From CBFHMJ01 sp965656875 (GTDB lineage: Bacteria; Pseudomonadota; Gammaproteobacteria; Enterobacterales; Alteromonadaceae): a DNA stretch of 64,000 nt. The translations under genes and the position numbers were made by a program. The notes under the pieces were generated by a model, which was given only the letters and a program-made list of their open reading frames with translations, did not search any database and was not told the DNA's origin. Where the stretch lies: the NCBI GenBank assembly GCA_965656875.1, contig CBFHMJ010000011.1, positions 124,001-188,000 on the forward strand, given 5' to 3'. Of this stretch, positions 18,812 to 27,712 are shown one piece after another (the first letter of the stretch is position 1; every line of letters starts with the position of its first letter).

Positions 18812-21220
18812 TTAGAAACTGGCTTTGATTTTCCCGTACCAGTAAGCACCGTTGTAACCGAATGGTGATGCTGAGCTATATGGGAAAATGCCGTTGAAAT
18901 TATTGGTATCCAGTACGCGGTCCGGGGTTTCGTCAAACAAATTGTTCACGCCCAGTGCAACTTGCCAGTTGTCGTCGATCTGATAGCGTAGTTCCATATC
19001 CACTTCGGTTTCTGAGCCGAATGTCTGGTCTCTGTCAGGATTGCTTGAGTGACGAGTGGTTAGTTCACCGTGGTGTCTGAAAACCAGTGAACCGCCCCAT
19101 TTTCCGCCTTGTACGCTAATCGCTAAATTACCTTTTTCATCAGGTTGTGCTTCTTCGATAAGCGCCAGTTCACGACGGCCAAAGCGTTTGGCTTCTGTAC
19201 CCAGTGGGTCGAGTTCTGGTGGGTTTTCAGCGACTCGGGTGATATCCACGTCATTGAAGTTCCAGCCAAAAGTGATGTTGGCGTCCCAGGTATCATTGAT
19301 GGTCCACAGATAGCTGGCGACAAAGTCCACACCTTCTGTTTCCGTGTCGATGGCGTTAGTAAAGTAACGACCGCCGTTAATACCGAAATACCCGTTTGAT
19401 TCCAGAATTTGTTGTACTGCTTCGCCGCGAATGTTGTCAGACAACACGATGCGATCATCAATATCAATTCGGTAGTAATCCAACGAGATTTCCAGTTCTG
19501 GAATCGGTGTGAAAACAATCCCGGCACTGTAGTTGGTGGATTCTTCAGAATCCAGTGGTTCAGCGCCCAGGGCAACAGCAGCCGGATCGTCAACTCTGAA
19601 GGTTTTAACTTCATTGGGTACACTATCGATGAATACGGTCGCTGTGGTGGCGTAATTAATCTGTGCCAGTGATGGTGCGCGGAATCCTGTGCTGATGGCG
19701 GAACGAACGGCGATGGTGTCGGTCGCTTGATAATGCACCGCTAACTTACCGTTTGTTGTGGTGCCAAAGTCGCTGTAGTCCTCGAATCGTCCGGCCAGTG
19801 AGACCAGAAGCGCATCAGTGACATAGTTATCAAACTGTGCGTAAACCGCGTAGCTGTCACGAGAATTATTGCTGGCATCACCAGGACGGAAGCCAGGGAA
19901 TACTTGTGACCCTGCGGCTGCTGTGCCGCCAAACTGATTTGGTTCGCCGCCATGAATCCAGGAAGCTTCTTCGCCTGCTTTAACTTTGTAAGTTTCGTCA
20001 CGGTATTCTGCACCGAGGGCGATATTGACCGGATTTGTCCAGCCGATATCCATGCTGGTGGTCATGTCAAAGTTAGCGGTGAATTGCTCAAACTCCAGTC
20101 CACCGGCGTTAAATGATGTCGGACTTTGTGCGCCAAGTGAGGTGTTAATACTGTTTTCCACCCCAAAGTCGAATTCGTTGGTGCCATAAGTGATGCTGAG
20201 ATCATACATGGCGTCGCCTGGCTCAAATTTGTAGCCCAGCGTGGTGGCATAGTCAGTAACGTCAGAGACGATTAGGGGCAGGAATCCGTCTGGATAGACT
20301 TCTGGCACGTTGCGACTGTCCCGTGCGCGTCGATAGAAACCACCGGCTTCACCGTCGCGGGCTTCGTAGCTGGCGTTGAAATACAACTCACCATTTTCGT
20401 TTAGCTGGTGTCCGGCATTGACGAAAAAGCTGTCTGATTCGACATCGGCATCACCGAAACGGTGGTTCAGGCGGTCGAAAGTTTCTTCTCGTGGATCAGG
20501 TTCGCCATCGATGTCCAGATATTGTTGTCTTGGGTCAAGTCCGGCGCGATTGGTGCGGCCTTTATTGCGGTGTTGTGCCGCAAAGTGAACAAAGCCATTG
20601 TCGGTGGTAAAGCCGATATTGCCTTGTAAGGTACTGGAGTTTCCATCGCCTTCGGTATAAGCGCCGTAGTTCCAGGAAAACTCTTTTTTGTCATCGTCAC
20701 GAAGCACGATGTTGATCACACCAGCAATGGCATCTGAACCATACTGCGCTGCTGCACCATCACGTAATACTTCGATGCGTTTGATCATATTTGGCGGAAT
20801 GGTATTTAAATCGACGGCGCTTGAACCTCGACCCACGGAACCGTTCACATTCACCAGGGCAGAAGTATGGCGGCGTTTACCATTCACCAGCACCAATACC
20901 TGATCCGGACTCATGCCACGCAATGTTGCAGGACGAACATGGTCGGTACCGTCGGTAATGGATGGGCGAGGAAAGTTATATGAGGGAACGAGAGAAGCAA
21001 CCATCTGGTTGAGTTCGGTAAAGCCGGTGTTGGTGAGTTCATCGGCGGAAATCAAATCAACCGGAACAGGCGAATCAGCGATTGAACGCAGTGGCGTTCG
21101 CATACCCACTACTGAGATTCGTTCGAGTTCTTCTGCGCTTTTTTGGTCATCGGCGGCAAAGGCACCAGGTGCTCCGGTGCCAAGTGCAGCCATCATCATT
21201 AAGGTAATTTTATTCTTCAT
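18812..21220 (-). CDS. TonB-dependent outer-membrane receptor
   Basis: An 802-residue protein with a signal peptide (MKNKITL...GAFA, about 1-22) and a TonB-box-like ERISVVGMRTP. The plug domain (about 45-160) contains the conserved LRGMSPDQVLVLVNGKRR, IPPNMIKRIEVLRDGAAAQYGSDAIAGVINIVL. A 22-strand-type barrel follows with the SGFRAPS.AQ motif, ending in an aromatic terminus (YGKIKASF). It imports a substrate across the outer membrane using TonB/ExbBD energy. The substrate is unknown: nothing points to siderophore, vitamin or sugar genes nearby. The next gene in the same direction, 234 bases upstream, encodes a secreted BNR/VPS10-like protein, but a hairpin and gap separate them. Confidence 0.93.
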   Translation of the reverse strand: MKNKITLMMMAALGTGAPGAFAADDQKSAEELERISVVGMRTPLRSIADSPVPVDLISADELTNTGFTELNQMVASLVPSYNFPRPSITDGTDHVRPATLRGMSPDQVLVLVNGKRRHTSALVNVNGSVGRGSSAVDLNTIPPNMIKRIEVLRDGAAAQYGSDAIAGVINIVLRDDDKKEFSWNYGAYTEGDGNSSTLQGNIGFTTDNGFVHFAAQHRNKGRTNRAGLDPRQQYLDIDGEPDPREETFDRLNHRFGDADVESDSFFVNAGHQLNENGELYFNASYEARDGEAGGFYRRARDSRNVPEVYPDGFLPLIVSDVTDYATTLGYKFEPGDAMYDLSITYGTNEFDFGVENSINTSLGAQSPTSFNAGGLEFEQFTANFDMTTSMDIGWTNPVNIALGAEYRDETYKVKAGEEASWIHGGEPNQFGGTAAAGSQVFPGFRPGDASNNSRDSYAVYAQFDNYVTDALLVSLAGRFEDYSDFGTTTNGKLAVHYQATDTIAVRSAISTGFRAPSLAQINYATTATVFIDSVPNEVKTFRVDDPAAVALGAEPLDSEESTNYSAGIVFTPIPELEISLDYYRIDIDDRIVLSDNIRGEAVQQILESNGYFGINGGRYFTNAIDTETEGVDFVASYLWTINDTWDANITFGWNFNDVDITRVAENPPELDPLGTEAKRFGRRELALIEEAQPDEKGNLAISVQGGKWGGSLVFRHHGELTTRHSSNPDRDQTFGSETEVDMELRYQIDDNWQVALGVNNLFDETPDRVLDTNNFNGIFPYSSASPFGYNGAYWYGKIKASF

Positions 21221-21410
21221 GTTGTGCTCTACTGTTTAACTGCAATAAATCAACTACTTAAAATAAAGGGCACAATAAATCCCTTGTGTCTGTCAGTGTT
21301 TTTAATGAAGAACCTTAGCAGGATGAAAATCGGGATGACAGCGCTGTATTAGCGGCTATTTCTACTAATCAGATCAAATAGTTATAAGGCGTGGATTAAA
21401 TAGAGGAAAA

Positions 21411-21438
21411 TGGTTCAGACTCGGTAGAGCCTGAACCG
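21411..21438 (-). terminator. Probable terminator of the BNR/VPS10-like gene
   Basis: A 7-bp perfect stem (GGTTCAG / CTGAACC) just after the stop of the upstream minus-strand gene. On that strand it is followed by only ATTTTCC, so the T-run is weak. Confidence 0.45.
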
Positions 21439-21454
21439 TCAGACAGGTTACAAA

Positions 21455-24400
21455 CTACTGCCAGATCGTTGCTGTCTTGTTGACGCTGGCTTTCAGTGGC
21501 TCCACTTCATCTTTCATGAAAGAGTCAATGTCACCTGTTACCTGATCAACGCGTTTCACAACGTCAGCCATAATGGCATCGGCACCTGGTGAAGGTGGTG
21601 CCTGCATTTCAGAGAAGTAGCCACCAAGCTGTAATAGCTGATTACGCAGATCATTCATGTTTGACCCGGTTAATCCGCCTTTTACTGGCTTCGGTAGTAA
21701 ATCAAGCTTCAATGCTTCAGCCTTTTTGATTACTGCGTCCAGTTTTTCGTGGAATTCAGAATCTTTAGCTAACAGCGCTTTGATGCCTTTGGCAGCTTTC
21801 AGTGTGCCGGTAATGTCTTTCCAGGATTTCATAGAGCGTTCTGCTAACGCAAGGAACTCGTTACGACGTTCGATGTTGGTTGCATACATTTCGTCACTGA
21901 TTGGGAAGTCATTGTCTTTCAGGATGGTTACGGTTTTCGACTGGGTGTCTTCGCCCATTTTAATCGTGACCGTGTAATCACCGAACATCACTGGCGCACC
22001 GCCCATAAAGAAGCTGGTGAATAAGTCTGGCTTACCAGGAACCTGCCCACCTTTGGTTTTCAGATCCCAACTCACACGGTTTACACCGGGTTTTGCGGTT
22101 GCTTTCAAGGTGTGAATGACTTTGCCGTCTTTGTCACTGATTTCGATGCTGATAGCATCTTTTTTGCTCTTTTCTTTCGCCCAGAAGTTGATCAGGGCGC
22201 CTGCTTTGCGATTAGGTGCTTTGAATGAATCATCAGCACCCATAAACAGGTTCGGGAAGGCCATGGTTGGCTGGTATGCATGACCGATGTCAAACAGATG
22301 CAGTGATTTGTCTTCAATCGCCTTATCACTGGTCATTTCACGTAGTGGACGAATGTCATCTAAGACCCAGACGGAACGGCCAAACGTGCCAACTACCAGG
22401 TCATGTTCTTTCGGGTGAATGACCATATCCATCGTGGAAACTGTCGGGAAGTCTTTGTTCCACTGCTGCCATTTTTTACCTGCGTCAAAACTAACATACA
22501 GGCCAAATTCAGTGCCGACAAACATGAGTTTTGGTTCAACCGGATCCTGAGCAAAACTTAGCGCATAGCCCCAAACGTCTTTTTCATCGACCAGACGTTT
22601 CCAGGATTTGCCGTAGTTTTTGGTGTGATAGACATAAGGTTTGAAGTCATTTTTACGGTGTCCATCGAACACAGCGAATGCTTCACCTTTGTTATAGCTT
22701 GAATGTTTGATTTGCTTAACACGGGTGTTTTTAGGCAGGCCACGGACCTTTTTAATGACGTTTTTCCAGGTTTTACCGCCATCACGAGTGATTTGCAGAT
22801 TACCATCGTCAGTACCAACCCAGATCACGCCTTCATCATTGGCGGCGGGTTCAATCACAGTAATTGTCGTATGATTTTCTGCCGTGGTGTCGTCAATGGT
22901 CAGGCCGCCTGACAGGTGTTGCTTTTGTTTTTCTGGATCATTAGTCGTCAGATCCGGTGACATAATTGACCAGCTCAGACCGTGGTCTGTACTTTTCAAC
23001 AAATATTGCGAACCGGCGTATAGAGTCTTTTTGTCAATCGGATCGACTGCTAAGGCCGCATCCCAGTTAAATCGCAGAGTTTCACCAGCCAGATAAGGTT
23101 TAATGCCGGTAATACCGCCAGTTTTTAAGTCATACCGTTGGAAGTTACCGCCCTGAGACATGGAATAACCATAGCGGCTGTCTACCGGGTCTGGAATGAC
23201 ATCAAAACCATCGCCAAAGCCGATATTTCGGAAGTCCTGGTTGTTGATTTTTGCAAACTCTCCCAGTGCTGAGAATTTGTACGCAGGCCCCATCCAGCTG
23301 CCGTTATCCTGCATGCCGCCGTATACGTTGTACGGGATCTCATTATCAACATTGATGTGATAGAACTGACCGACCGGAATATTGTGGTGGAATCCCCAGG
23401 TTTTACCGCCGTCGAAACTGGCGTACAAACCACCGTCATTGCCGTCCAGAATGTGTTTTGGGTTGTCAGGATTGATCCAGAAGGCGTGGTGGTCGCTGTG
23501 AACGCCACCGAAGAAATTCGTGATAGCATTGAAGGTTTTGCCGCCGTCGGTACTTTTCGAGACATTGGCTGCAATATGATAAACGGTGTCCGGATCTTGT
23601 GGGTCTACTTCGACATCGGCGTAATAGAATGGACGATCACCGCCGCCACCAATTTCCTGAGCGCCTTTGCTCCAGCTTTCACCGCCATCGTTTGAGCGAT
23701 ACATGGCGTTATGATCTTTGGATTCGACGAAGGCATAAACGACTTCCGGATTTTTCGGAGAAATCGATAACCCTACTCGACCCAGTAAGCCTTTTGGCAG
23801 ACCTTTTTTCGCTTTAGTCCAGTTTTCGCCTCCATCGTGTGAGATATAAATGGCTGAGCCTTCGCCACCTGAATTAAATGTCCACGGCTTACGACCAAAT
23901 TCCCACATACCGGCAATCAGTTTGTTTGGATTGGTTGGATCAATAATTAAATCGCCAATGCCGGTAGATTTGTTGGTGTAGAGGACTTTCTTCCAGCTTT
24001 TACCGCCATCTGTTGATTTATAAACACCGCGATCTTCTGTTTCACCGTAAGCTGCGCCCTGAGCGCCTACCCAGACGATATCCGGATTATGAGGGTGAAC
24101 GATAATTCGATGAATGTTCAGGGTATTTTCGAGACCAAGGTGTGTCCAGGTTTTACCACCATCCAGTGATTTATAAACCCCGTGTCCGAAGGACTGACTG
24201 TTACGTGGATTGCCTTCACCAGTACCCATATAAATTACGTTAGGGTTTTGCTGGAAAATGGCGACATCACCGACTGACGCGGTTTTCTGATTTTCGAAGA
24301 TTGGTTTGAAGTTCGTACCATTATTGACTGATTTCCATAACCCTCCGGCAGACGTACCGACGTAGATGATGTGGCGATTGTTTTCAACAACGTCAACGGA

Positions 24401-24538
24401 AGTAACCCGGCCACTCATGCCGGATGGGCCAATGTTTCTGAAGGTGAGCTGGTTGAAATCTTCAGGTTCGACAGCATGAGCGGCTGCGCTGGCCGTCAGT
24501 GCTGACACGATCAGGCTGGATAACAGATTTTTCTTCAT
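21455..24538 (-). CDS. Secreted BNR/VPS10 (sortilin-like) repeat protein
   Basis: A 1027-residue protein with a signal peptide (MKKNLLSS...AAAHA, about 1-22) and a GGAGAC ribosome site. It carries many Asp-box/BNR repeats of the form S.DGGKTW (YKSLDGGKTWTHLG, YKSTDGGKSWKKV, YISHDGGENWTKA, YRSNDGGESWSKG, ITRDGGKTWKNV), which build one or two ten-bladed VPS10/sortilin-like propellers. The last 300 residues or so are a beta-sandwich segment and a helical tail. This family is often annotated as glycosyl hydrolase, but no catalytic residues are evident and I would not claim that activity. It is expressed divergently from a TetR gene, and a palindrome lies 27-46 bases before its start, so it is likely repressed by that regulator. 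Confidence 0.88.
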   Translation of the reverse strand: MKKNLLSSLIVSALTASAAAHAVEPEDFNQLTFRNIGPSGMSGRVTSVDVVENNRHIIYVGTSAGGLWKSVNNGTNFKPIFENQKTASVGDVAIFQQNPNVIYMGTGEGNPRNSQSFGHGVYKSLDGGKTWTHLGLENTLNIHRIIVHPHNPDIVWVGAQGAAYGETEDRGVYKSTDGGKSWKKVLYTNKSTGIGDLIIDPTNPNKLIAGMWEFGRKPWTFNSGGEGSAIYISHDGGENWTKAKKGLPKGLLGRVGLSISPKNPEVVYAFVESKDHNAMYRSNDGGESWSKGAQEIGGGGDRPFYYADVEVDPQDPDTVYHIAANVSKSTDGGKTFNAITNFFGGVHSDHHAFWINPDNPKHILDGNDGGLYASFDGGKTWGFHHNIPVGQFYHINVDNEIPYNVYGGMQDNGSWMGPAYKFSALGEFAKINNQDFRNIGFGDGFDVIPDPVDSRYGYSMSQGGNFQRYDLKTGGITGIKPYLAGETLRFNWDAALAVDPIDKKTLYAGSQYLLKSTDHGLSWSIMSPDLTTNDPEKQKQHLSGGLTIDDTTAENHTTITVIEPAANDEGVIWVGTDDGNLQITRDGGKTWKNVIKKVRGLPKNTRVKQIKHSSYNKGEAFAVFDGHRKNDFKPYVYHTKNYGKSWKRLVDEKDVWGYALSFAQDPVEPKLMFVGTEFGLYVSFDAGKKWQQWNKDFPTVSTMDMVIHPKEHDLVVGTFGRSVWVLDDIRPLREMTSDKAIEDKSLHLFDIGHAYQPTMAFPNLFMGADDSFKAPNRKAGALINFWAKEKSKKDAISIEISDKDGKVIHTLKATAKPGVNRVSWDLKTKGGQVPGKPDLFTSFFMGGAPVMFGDYTVTIKMGEDTQSKTVTILKDNDFPISDEMYATNIERRNEFLALAERSMKSWKDITGTLKAAKGIKALLAKDSEFHEKLDAVIKKAEALKLDLLPKPVKGGLTGSNMNDLRNQLLQLGGYFSEMQAPPSPGADAIMADVVKRVDQVTGDIDSFMKDEVEPLKASVNKTATIWQ

Positions 24539-24564
24539 GGTATGTCTCCATCAATATGTAAAAT

Positions 24565-24584
24565 GGTAAACGGTGTCGTTTACC
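24565..24584. promoter_or_regulatory. Candidate TetR operator O1
   Basis: GGTAAACG-GTGT-CGTTTACC: two perfect 8-bp arms around a 4-base centre, 27-46 bases upstream of the BNR/VPS10-like ATG, where binding would block transcription or initiation. The same half-site GTAAAC...GTTTAC recurs near the tetR side of the intergenic region. Confidence 0.7.
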
Positions 24585-24761
24585 TTGATGGCAAAATTTT
24601 TTCATCCATTTTTCGCATGGGTGAATCCTGAAGGATTACCAGTGGGTGATTTTCATGCAAATGGATGGTTGATTTGCCTTGTTATGTTGTATTACCGGGT
24701 GTAATTTTTTTAATTTGGTCAGGCTGGTGCGTTGATAGTAAACTCACTCAGCATCAAGGAA

Positions 24762-24789
24762 GGTAAACGAACAAGTTTACAATGTAAAC
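24762..24789. promoter_or_regulatory. Candidate TetR operator O2, with a -10 element downstream
   Basis: GGTAAAC-GAACAA-GTTTACA (24762-24781) has the same half-sites and 6-base spacing as O1, and overlaps a further near-palindrome GTTTACAATGTAAAC (24775-24789), giving three half-sites in a row. A consensus TATAAT lies at 24804-24809, so the array covers the -35 region of a tetR promoter. This fits autoregulation plus control of the divergent gene. The rest of the 373-base intergenic region shows nothing else firm. Confidence 0.65.
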
Positions 24790-24911
24790 AGTAAGATTGA
24801 CGGTATAATGTTTTCTTACAAATTGCTGTTGAGCCTTGAACAGACCTTGATATTTATCAGTATGCTACGACTGCCTGGCTCAACCAGAAACAATAATAAT
24901 GTTATAAAACT

Positions 24912-25517
24912 ATGCACGATCAGATTTTTGAGGCGAAGCGTCAGGCGATAGTCGATGCAGCCAGCACGTTATTTATTGAACAGGGTTTCGATAAGACAAC
25001 AATGCAGAAAGTGGCGGATACCGCCGGTGTATCTAAACGCACACTCTACAAACATTTCAGCAATAAAGAGGCGCTATTGGGCGGTGTGGTTTTATTGTTG
25101 ATCGACAAAAACCATAAAATGGCGGGACAGGATTTCAATCCGGATCAGCCGCTGGATGTTCAACTCGATTATATACTCCGGGGCAAAATTGCGATTTTGC
25201 AGGACCCTCACTATCGGGCATTAACGCGAGTGTTAACGCCGTTGTTAATGATAGAAACGGATAAGTATCGACCGCTGATGATGCCGCTGGTAACTGAAAA
25301 TGGTCCGTTAATGATATGGCTCAATCAGGTGAAAGCACACGGATTGCTGCGACAGCCGAATACCTTGATGCTGGGGAAATTGATTCAGGGAATGCTGGAA
25401 CGAGTTGTGTTCTGGTCTCAAATTACTGCGATGGAAGATGAGTTGAATAAAAAAGAGATTGATGAACTGGTTGACACTATTATTGCTATGTTTATGACAC
25501 AGGTAATTGAAAAGTAA
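24912..25517 (+). CDS. TetR/AcrR-family transcriptional regulator
   Basis: A 201-residue protein. Residues 8-55 form the TetR helix-turn-helix (AIVDAASTLFIEQGFDKTT, VADTAGVSKRTLYKHFSNKEAL), and the remainder is an all-helical ligand-binding and dimer domain that is not assignable to a ligand. It is transcribed divergently from the BNR/VPS10-like gene, and the matched palindromes on both sides of the intergenic region are the likely operators. The ATG lacks a strong Shine-Dalgarno sequence. Confidence 0.9.
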   Translation: MHDQIFEAKRQAIVDAASTLFIEQGFDKTTMQKVADTAGVSKRTLYKHFSNKEALLGGVVLLLIDKNHKMAGQDFNPDQPLDVQLDYILRGKIAILQDPHYRALTRVLTPLLMIETDKYRPLMMPLVTENGPLMIWLNQVKAHGLLRQPNTLMLGKLIQGMLERVVFWSQITAMEDELNKKEIDELVDTIIAMFMTQVIEK

Positions 25518-26094
25518 TATATTTTTTAGATGGAAAGCACTTGGTTCGGAACGGTAAGTACTGAAGATTCAATGCTTAATATTCAGCGTTTAATCAACAT
25601 GCTGATGATGGTTGGTCGTTATTAAGAAATGATCTTGATTAAAAAGTGTTGGAGCCCAAAAGAGCAAGGCAACAACCAGATATTGTAGAAGCAGATAAAA
25701 TTTCGCTGTATCCAGCTGAGATTTAACACCTTCTTCCAGGTCACTTTTTGCATATGATTTAGTTGAAAGGCACCGCATCAAAATGGGTAACGGTCAGATC
25801 AGGTCTGAATTACTACATATAATTCGTAAGTCTACTTTCCAGCACAGTAAGTCCAATGCGTTTTTGCTGGTCAACACTTATATTTGAAATACGCGAGAGA
25901 TACCTCAAGTATTGAGTTAATAAAAATCCCTGAATACCAGGCAAACAAATAACTATCACGCTAAACATTAGAAATCCCCTTTGTTACTTGTTTGAAAATC
26001 AAATCCAGGAGTAGTCTTTGCAGATGTATCAAAACTCTAATTCAGGTAATGGGTCTCAATACTTGTGCGACTCACGTCAAAACTAAAAAAATTG
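25518..26094. other. 577-base low-GC stretch with small minus-strand ORFs
   Basis: No recognisable gene. On the minus strand there is a 51-codon ORF with a good ribosome site (listed separately). Downstream of it a 62-codon ORF (ATG at 25778, end 25590) has a hydrophobic core (YLLLQYLVVALLFWAP) but no ribosome site. Together they could be the remains of one small membrane protein. This marks the start of the accessory region. Confidence 0.4.
25813..25968 (-). CDS. Possible small membrane protein, 51 residues
   Basis: ATG at 25968 preceded by AAGGGGA 6 bases upstream. The peptide begins with a hydrophobic segment (MFSVIVICLPGIQGFLLTQY) and ends in a basic amphipathic part (QQKRIGLTVLESRL). 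No family recognised. A second hydrophobic ORF follows 34 bases downstream. It could be a genuine short membrane protein or the N-terminal fragment of a broken gene. Confidence 0.35.
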   Translation of the reverse strand: MFSVIVICLPGIQGFLLTQYLRYLSRISNISVDQQKRIGLTVLESRLTNYM

Positions 26095-27018
26095 CTATTT
26101 CAAATTCAAACCGTTTTTCTTACTCAAAATATTTGGATCTTTAGTACATTGACCTTCTTTTGAGCAAATAATTGTTTTTTTAGCGCCTCTGTCGATCAAA
26201 TAATTCGCTAATATTTCATTATTGAATCGTATGGCCAATGTTAAAGCCGTTTCTCCTTTCATGTTAACTTCATTGATATCTATTCCTTGATTCAGGAAAT
26301 AATCTATTATTTCTTGCTGACCTACGATAACAGCATAATAAAATATTCTGTTTATTCGGCCTTTCTCTTTGATTAATTCAGGCTTCTGTTTTAAAAACGA
26401 TATTGCTTTTGACGTCATTTTTAAACTAACTAAATATCTGAGCTTTTTATATGGAAAAGGATCGAGTGCTTCTAACCAGCTAGCGAACATTGCTTTACTG
26501 GATTGCTCCTGTGCTTCAGAAATAATTAACGTATTGTTACGAATGCTGTAGTTAGGAATAAAAAGTTTTAAACCTGGTCGGTCAGAGTGGAGGCTTCTAC
26601 CGCTTTTATCGAATGATATGAGGCTACAAGGATCTTCTATCATCAATTGTTGATTAATAAACAATTCACAGCCATTTACTGGAGAAAGGCCGACAAATAC
26701 CCGCCATTCTTTTGTCAACGAACGTGTGGGTAATTTATCAATATAACGACCATCCAGAATAGAAATTGTCTTGTTATAACCCAGTCCTTCACTTCTCTCC
26801 AAAATTAAATTTACATATTCAGTATGGTTACTTTCTTTGTATTTTTGAGCATTAAGTTCTGTATCTTTTGCCCTGAAAACCAGAATAGGGTACTCATCCG
26901 TATAGAAAAAATGATATGTCTCTTTATCTATTTTAGATAAATCAAATTTAAAATCAGAAAACACTGAATTCGAAAATAACATAAGATTTATGTAAATAAG
27001 TATCAAACGACAGCTCAT
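26095..27018 (-). CDS. Exported protein with Rieske-like segment and ankyrin repeats
   Basis: The ATG at 27018 is preferred because GGAAG precedes it and a signal peptide follows (MSCRLILIYINLMLFSNSVFS). Numbering from the TTG at 27030, residues about 105-170 (EWRVFVGLSP, NGCELF, EDPCSLISFDKSGR, LFIPNYSI) follow the outline of a Rieske domain. Only the disulfide cysteines (Cys121, Cys135) remain: the four cluster ligands of CTHxGC and CPCH read S, V, D and S, so no 2Fe-2S cluster is expected. Residues about 205-285 form two to three ankyrin repeats (YYAVIVGQQEIIDYFLNQG, TALTLAIRFNNEILANYLIDRG). Function unknown; probably periplasmic. It lies alone in low-GC accessory DNA. Confidence 0.65.
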   Translation of the reverse strand: MSCRLILIYINLMLFSNSVFSDFKFDLSKIDKETYHFFYTDEYPILVFRAKDTELNAQKYKESNHTEYVNLILERSEGLGYNKTISILDGRYIDKLPTRSLTKEWRVFVGLSPVNGCELFINQQLMIEDPCSLISFDKSGRSLHSDRPGLKLFIPNYSIRNNTLIISEAQEQSSKAMFASWLEALDPFPYKKLRYLVSLKMTSKAISFLKQKPELIKEKGRINRIFYYAVIVGQQEIIDYFLNQGIDINEVNMKGETALTLAIRFNNEILANYLIDRGAKKTIICSKEGQCTKDPNILSKKNGLNLK

Positions 27019-27030
27019 ATCATCTTCCAA

Positions 27031-27309
27031 ATTGAGTGGTGGTAAATGTTCAGTTCTTTTGCATTAAAATTTGCTTCCAACGTATGTACATCTCCGTGAT
27101 CTATTAGCTCTAAATACATTAAAAATGAATGGCCTGGATGTGGTGTGTCAACGTCAAATTCTAACCACAACCAATTATGATCAATACCTACCAATGATAA
27201 AGCATGGCTTACTCTGCTGCGGCCCCTAACTGGTTAAATTTTATCAGTGACAACTACCTTGAAAAACACCGCCTGTCAGAGGGGGCTGATAACGCACTGG
27301 ACACATTAA
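27031..27309. other. Decayed stretch with a 41-codon plus-strand ORF
   Basis: No intact gene. A plus-strand ORF (ATG at 27205 to TAA at 27330) encodes MAYSAAAPNWLNFISDNYLE and a further 21 residues with coding-like composition, but it has no ribosome site and matches nothing I recognise. It crosses the left copy of the 25-bp inverted repeat. It may be the C-terminal remnant of a lost gene. Confidence 0.3.
27248..27272 (+). repeat. 25-bp inverted repeat, left copy
   Basis: Begins TGACAACTACC and ends AACACCGC; its exact reverse complement is at 27969-27993. The pair encloses the ParD/ParE remnant. No transposase is in between. Confidence 0.8.
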
Positions 27310-27468
27310 TTACTCAAAAGCTGTTTTAAGGTTTTCTGTTCTTAGTATTCGCATGACATCAACGTAGTCATTAGAAACGACATAGTAAATAGCATGTTTT
27401 CCATACACGCTGCGTCTATATCCCTTACGAATGTGATCGGCAGCACTACTTAATCTATACTTCGCCAC
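27310..27468 (-). pseudogene. parE: ParE-type toxin with internal deletion
   Basis: GTG at 27468 overlaps the end of the ParD frame, the usual ParDE arrangement. The 52-residue product starts VAKYRLSSAA (ParE N-terminus KYRLSxxA) and jumps directly to DHIRKGYRRSVYGKHAIYYVV and VDVMRILR, the ParE C-terminal half. About 45 residues (the central helices normally containing the DLxxIwxYTxxxWG and LAxxPxxGR regions) are missing, with the frame kept. Full ParE proteins are about 95-100 residues. The toxin is therefore probably inactive, though a small folded remnant cannot be excluded. Confidence 0.7.
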
Positions 27469-27712
27469 TAGCTTGTTTTCTGGCAATCACCGCATTAACA
27501 ATATCTTCAGGTGAACGAGAGCTAAAACCGCTTTGCTCTGCTTTGATTAGTTCTTGTCTAATAATTTCAACTTGGCTAGTACGCATTTGCTCTTTTCTGA
27601 TCAAATCTCGCAATAACTCACTATCACTAGCATAATTACCAGTTGCAAGTTGAGCTTGCATCCATTGTTCTTGTTGATCAGTTACTGTGATACTTTTCTT
27701 TACCATTGCCAT
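27455..27712 (-). CDS. parD: ParD-family antitoxin (ribbon-helix-helix)
   Basis: An 85-residue protein; M3 is an alternative start. The N-terminal KSITVTDQQEQWMQAQLATG forms the ribbon-helix-helix DNA-binding fold with the ASDSELLRDLIRKEQ helix typical of ParD. The C-terminal part (about 50-85, EIIRQELIKAEQSGFSSRSP) is the toxin-binding tail. It overlaps the downstream parE by 14 bases, but that toxin carries a large in-frame deletion. The antitoxin itself looks intact and may persist as an orphan antidote or autorepressor. Confidence 0.85.
   Translation of the reverse strand: MAMVKKSITVTDQQEQWMQAQLATGNYASDSELLRDLIRKEQMRTSQVEIIRQELIKAEQSGFSSRSPEDIVNAVIARKQASGEV

Noticed and set aside
21455..24538. 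Glycoside hydrolase activity for the BNR/VPS10-like protein
   Set aside because: Asp-box repeats are structural; the catalytic Arg triad, Tyr/Glu of sialidases or other active-site residues were not found.
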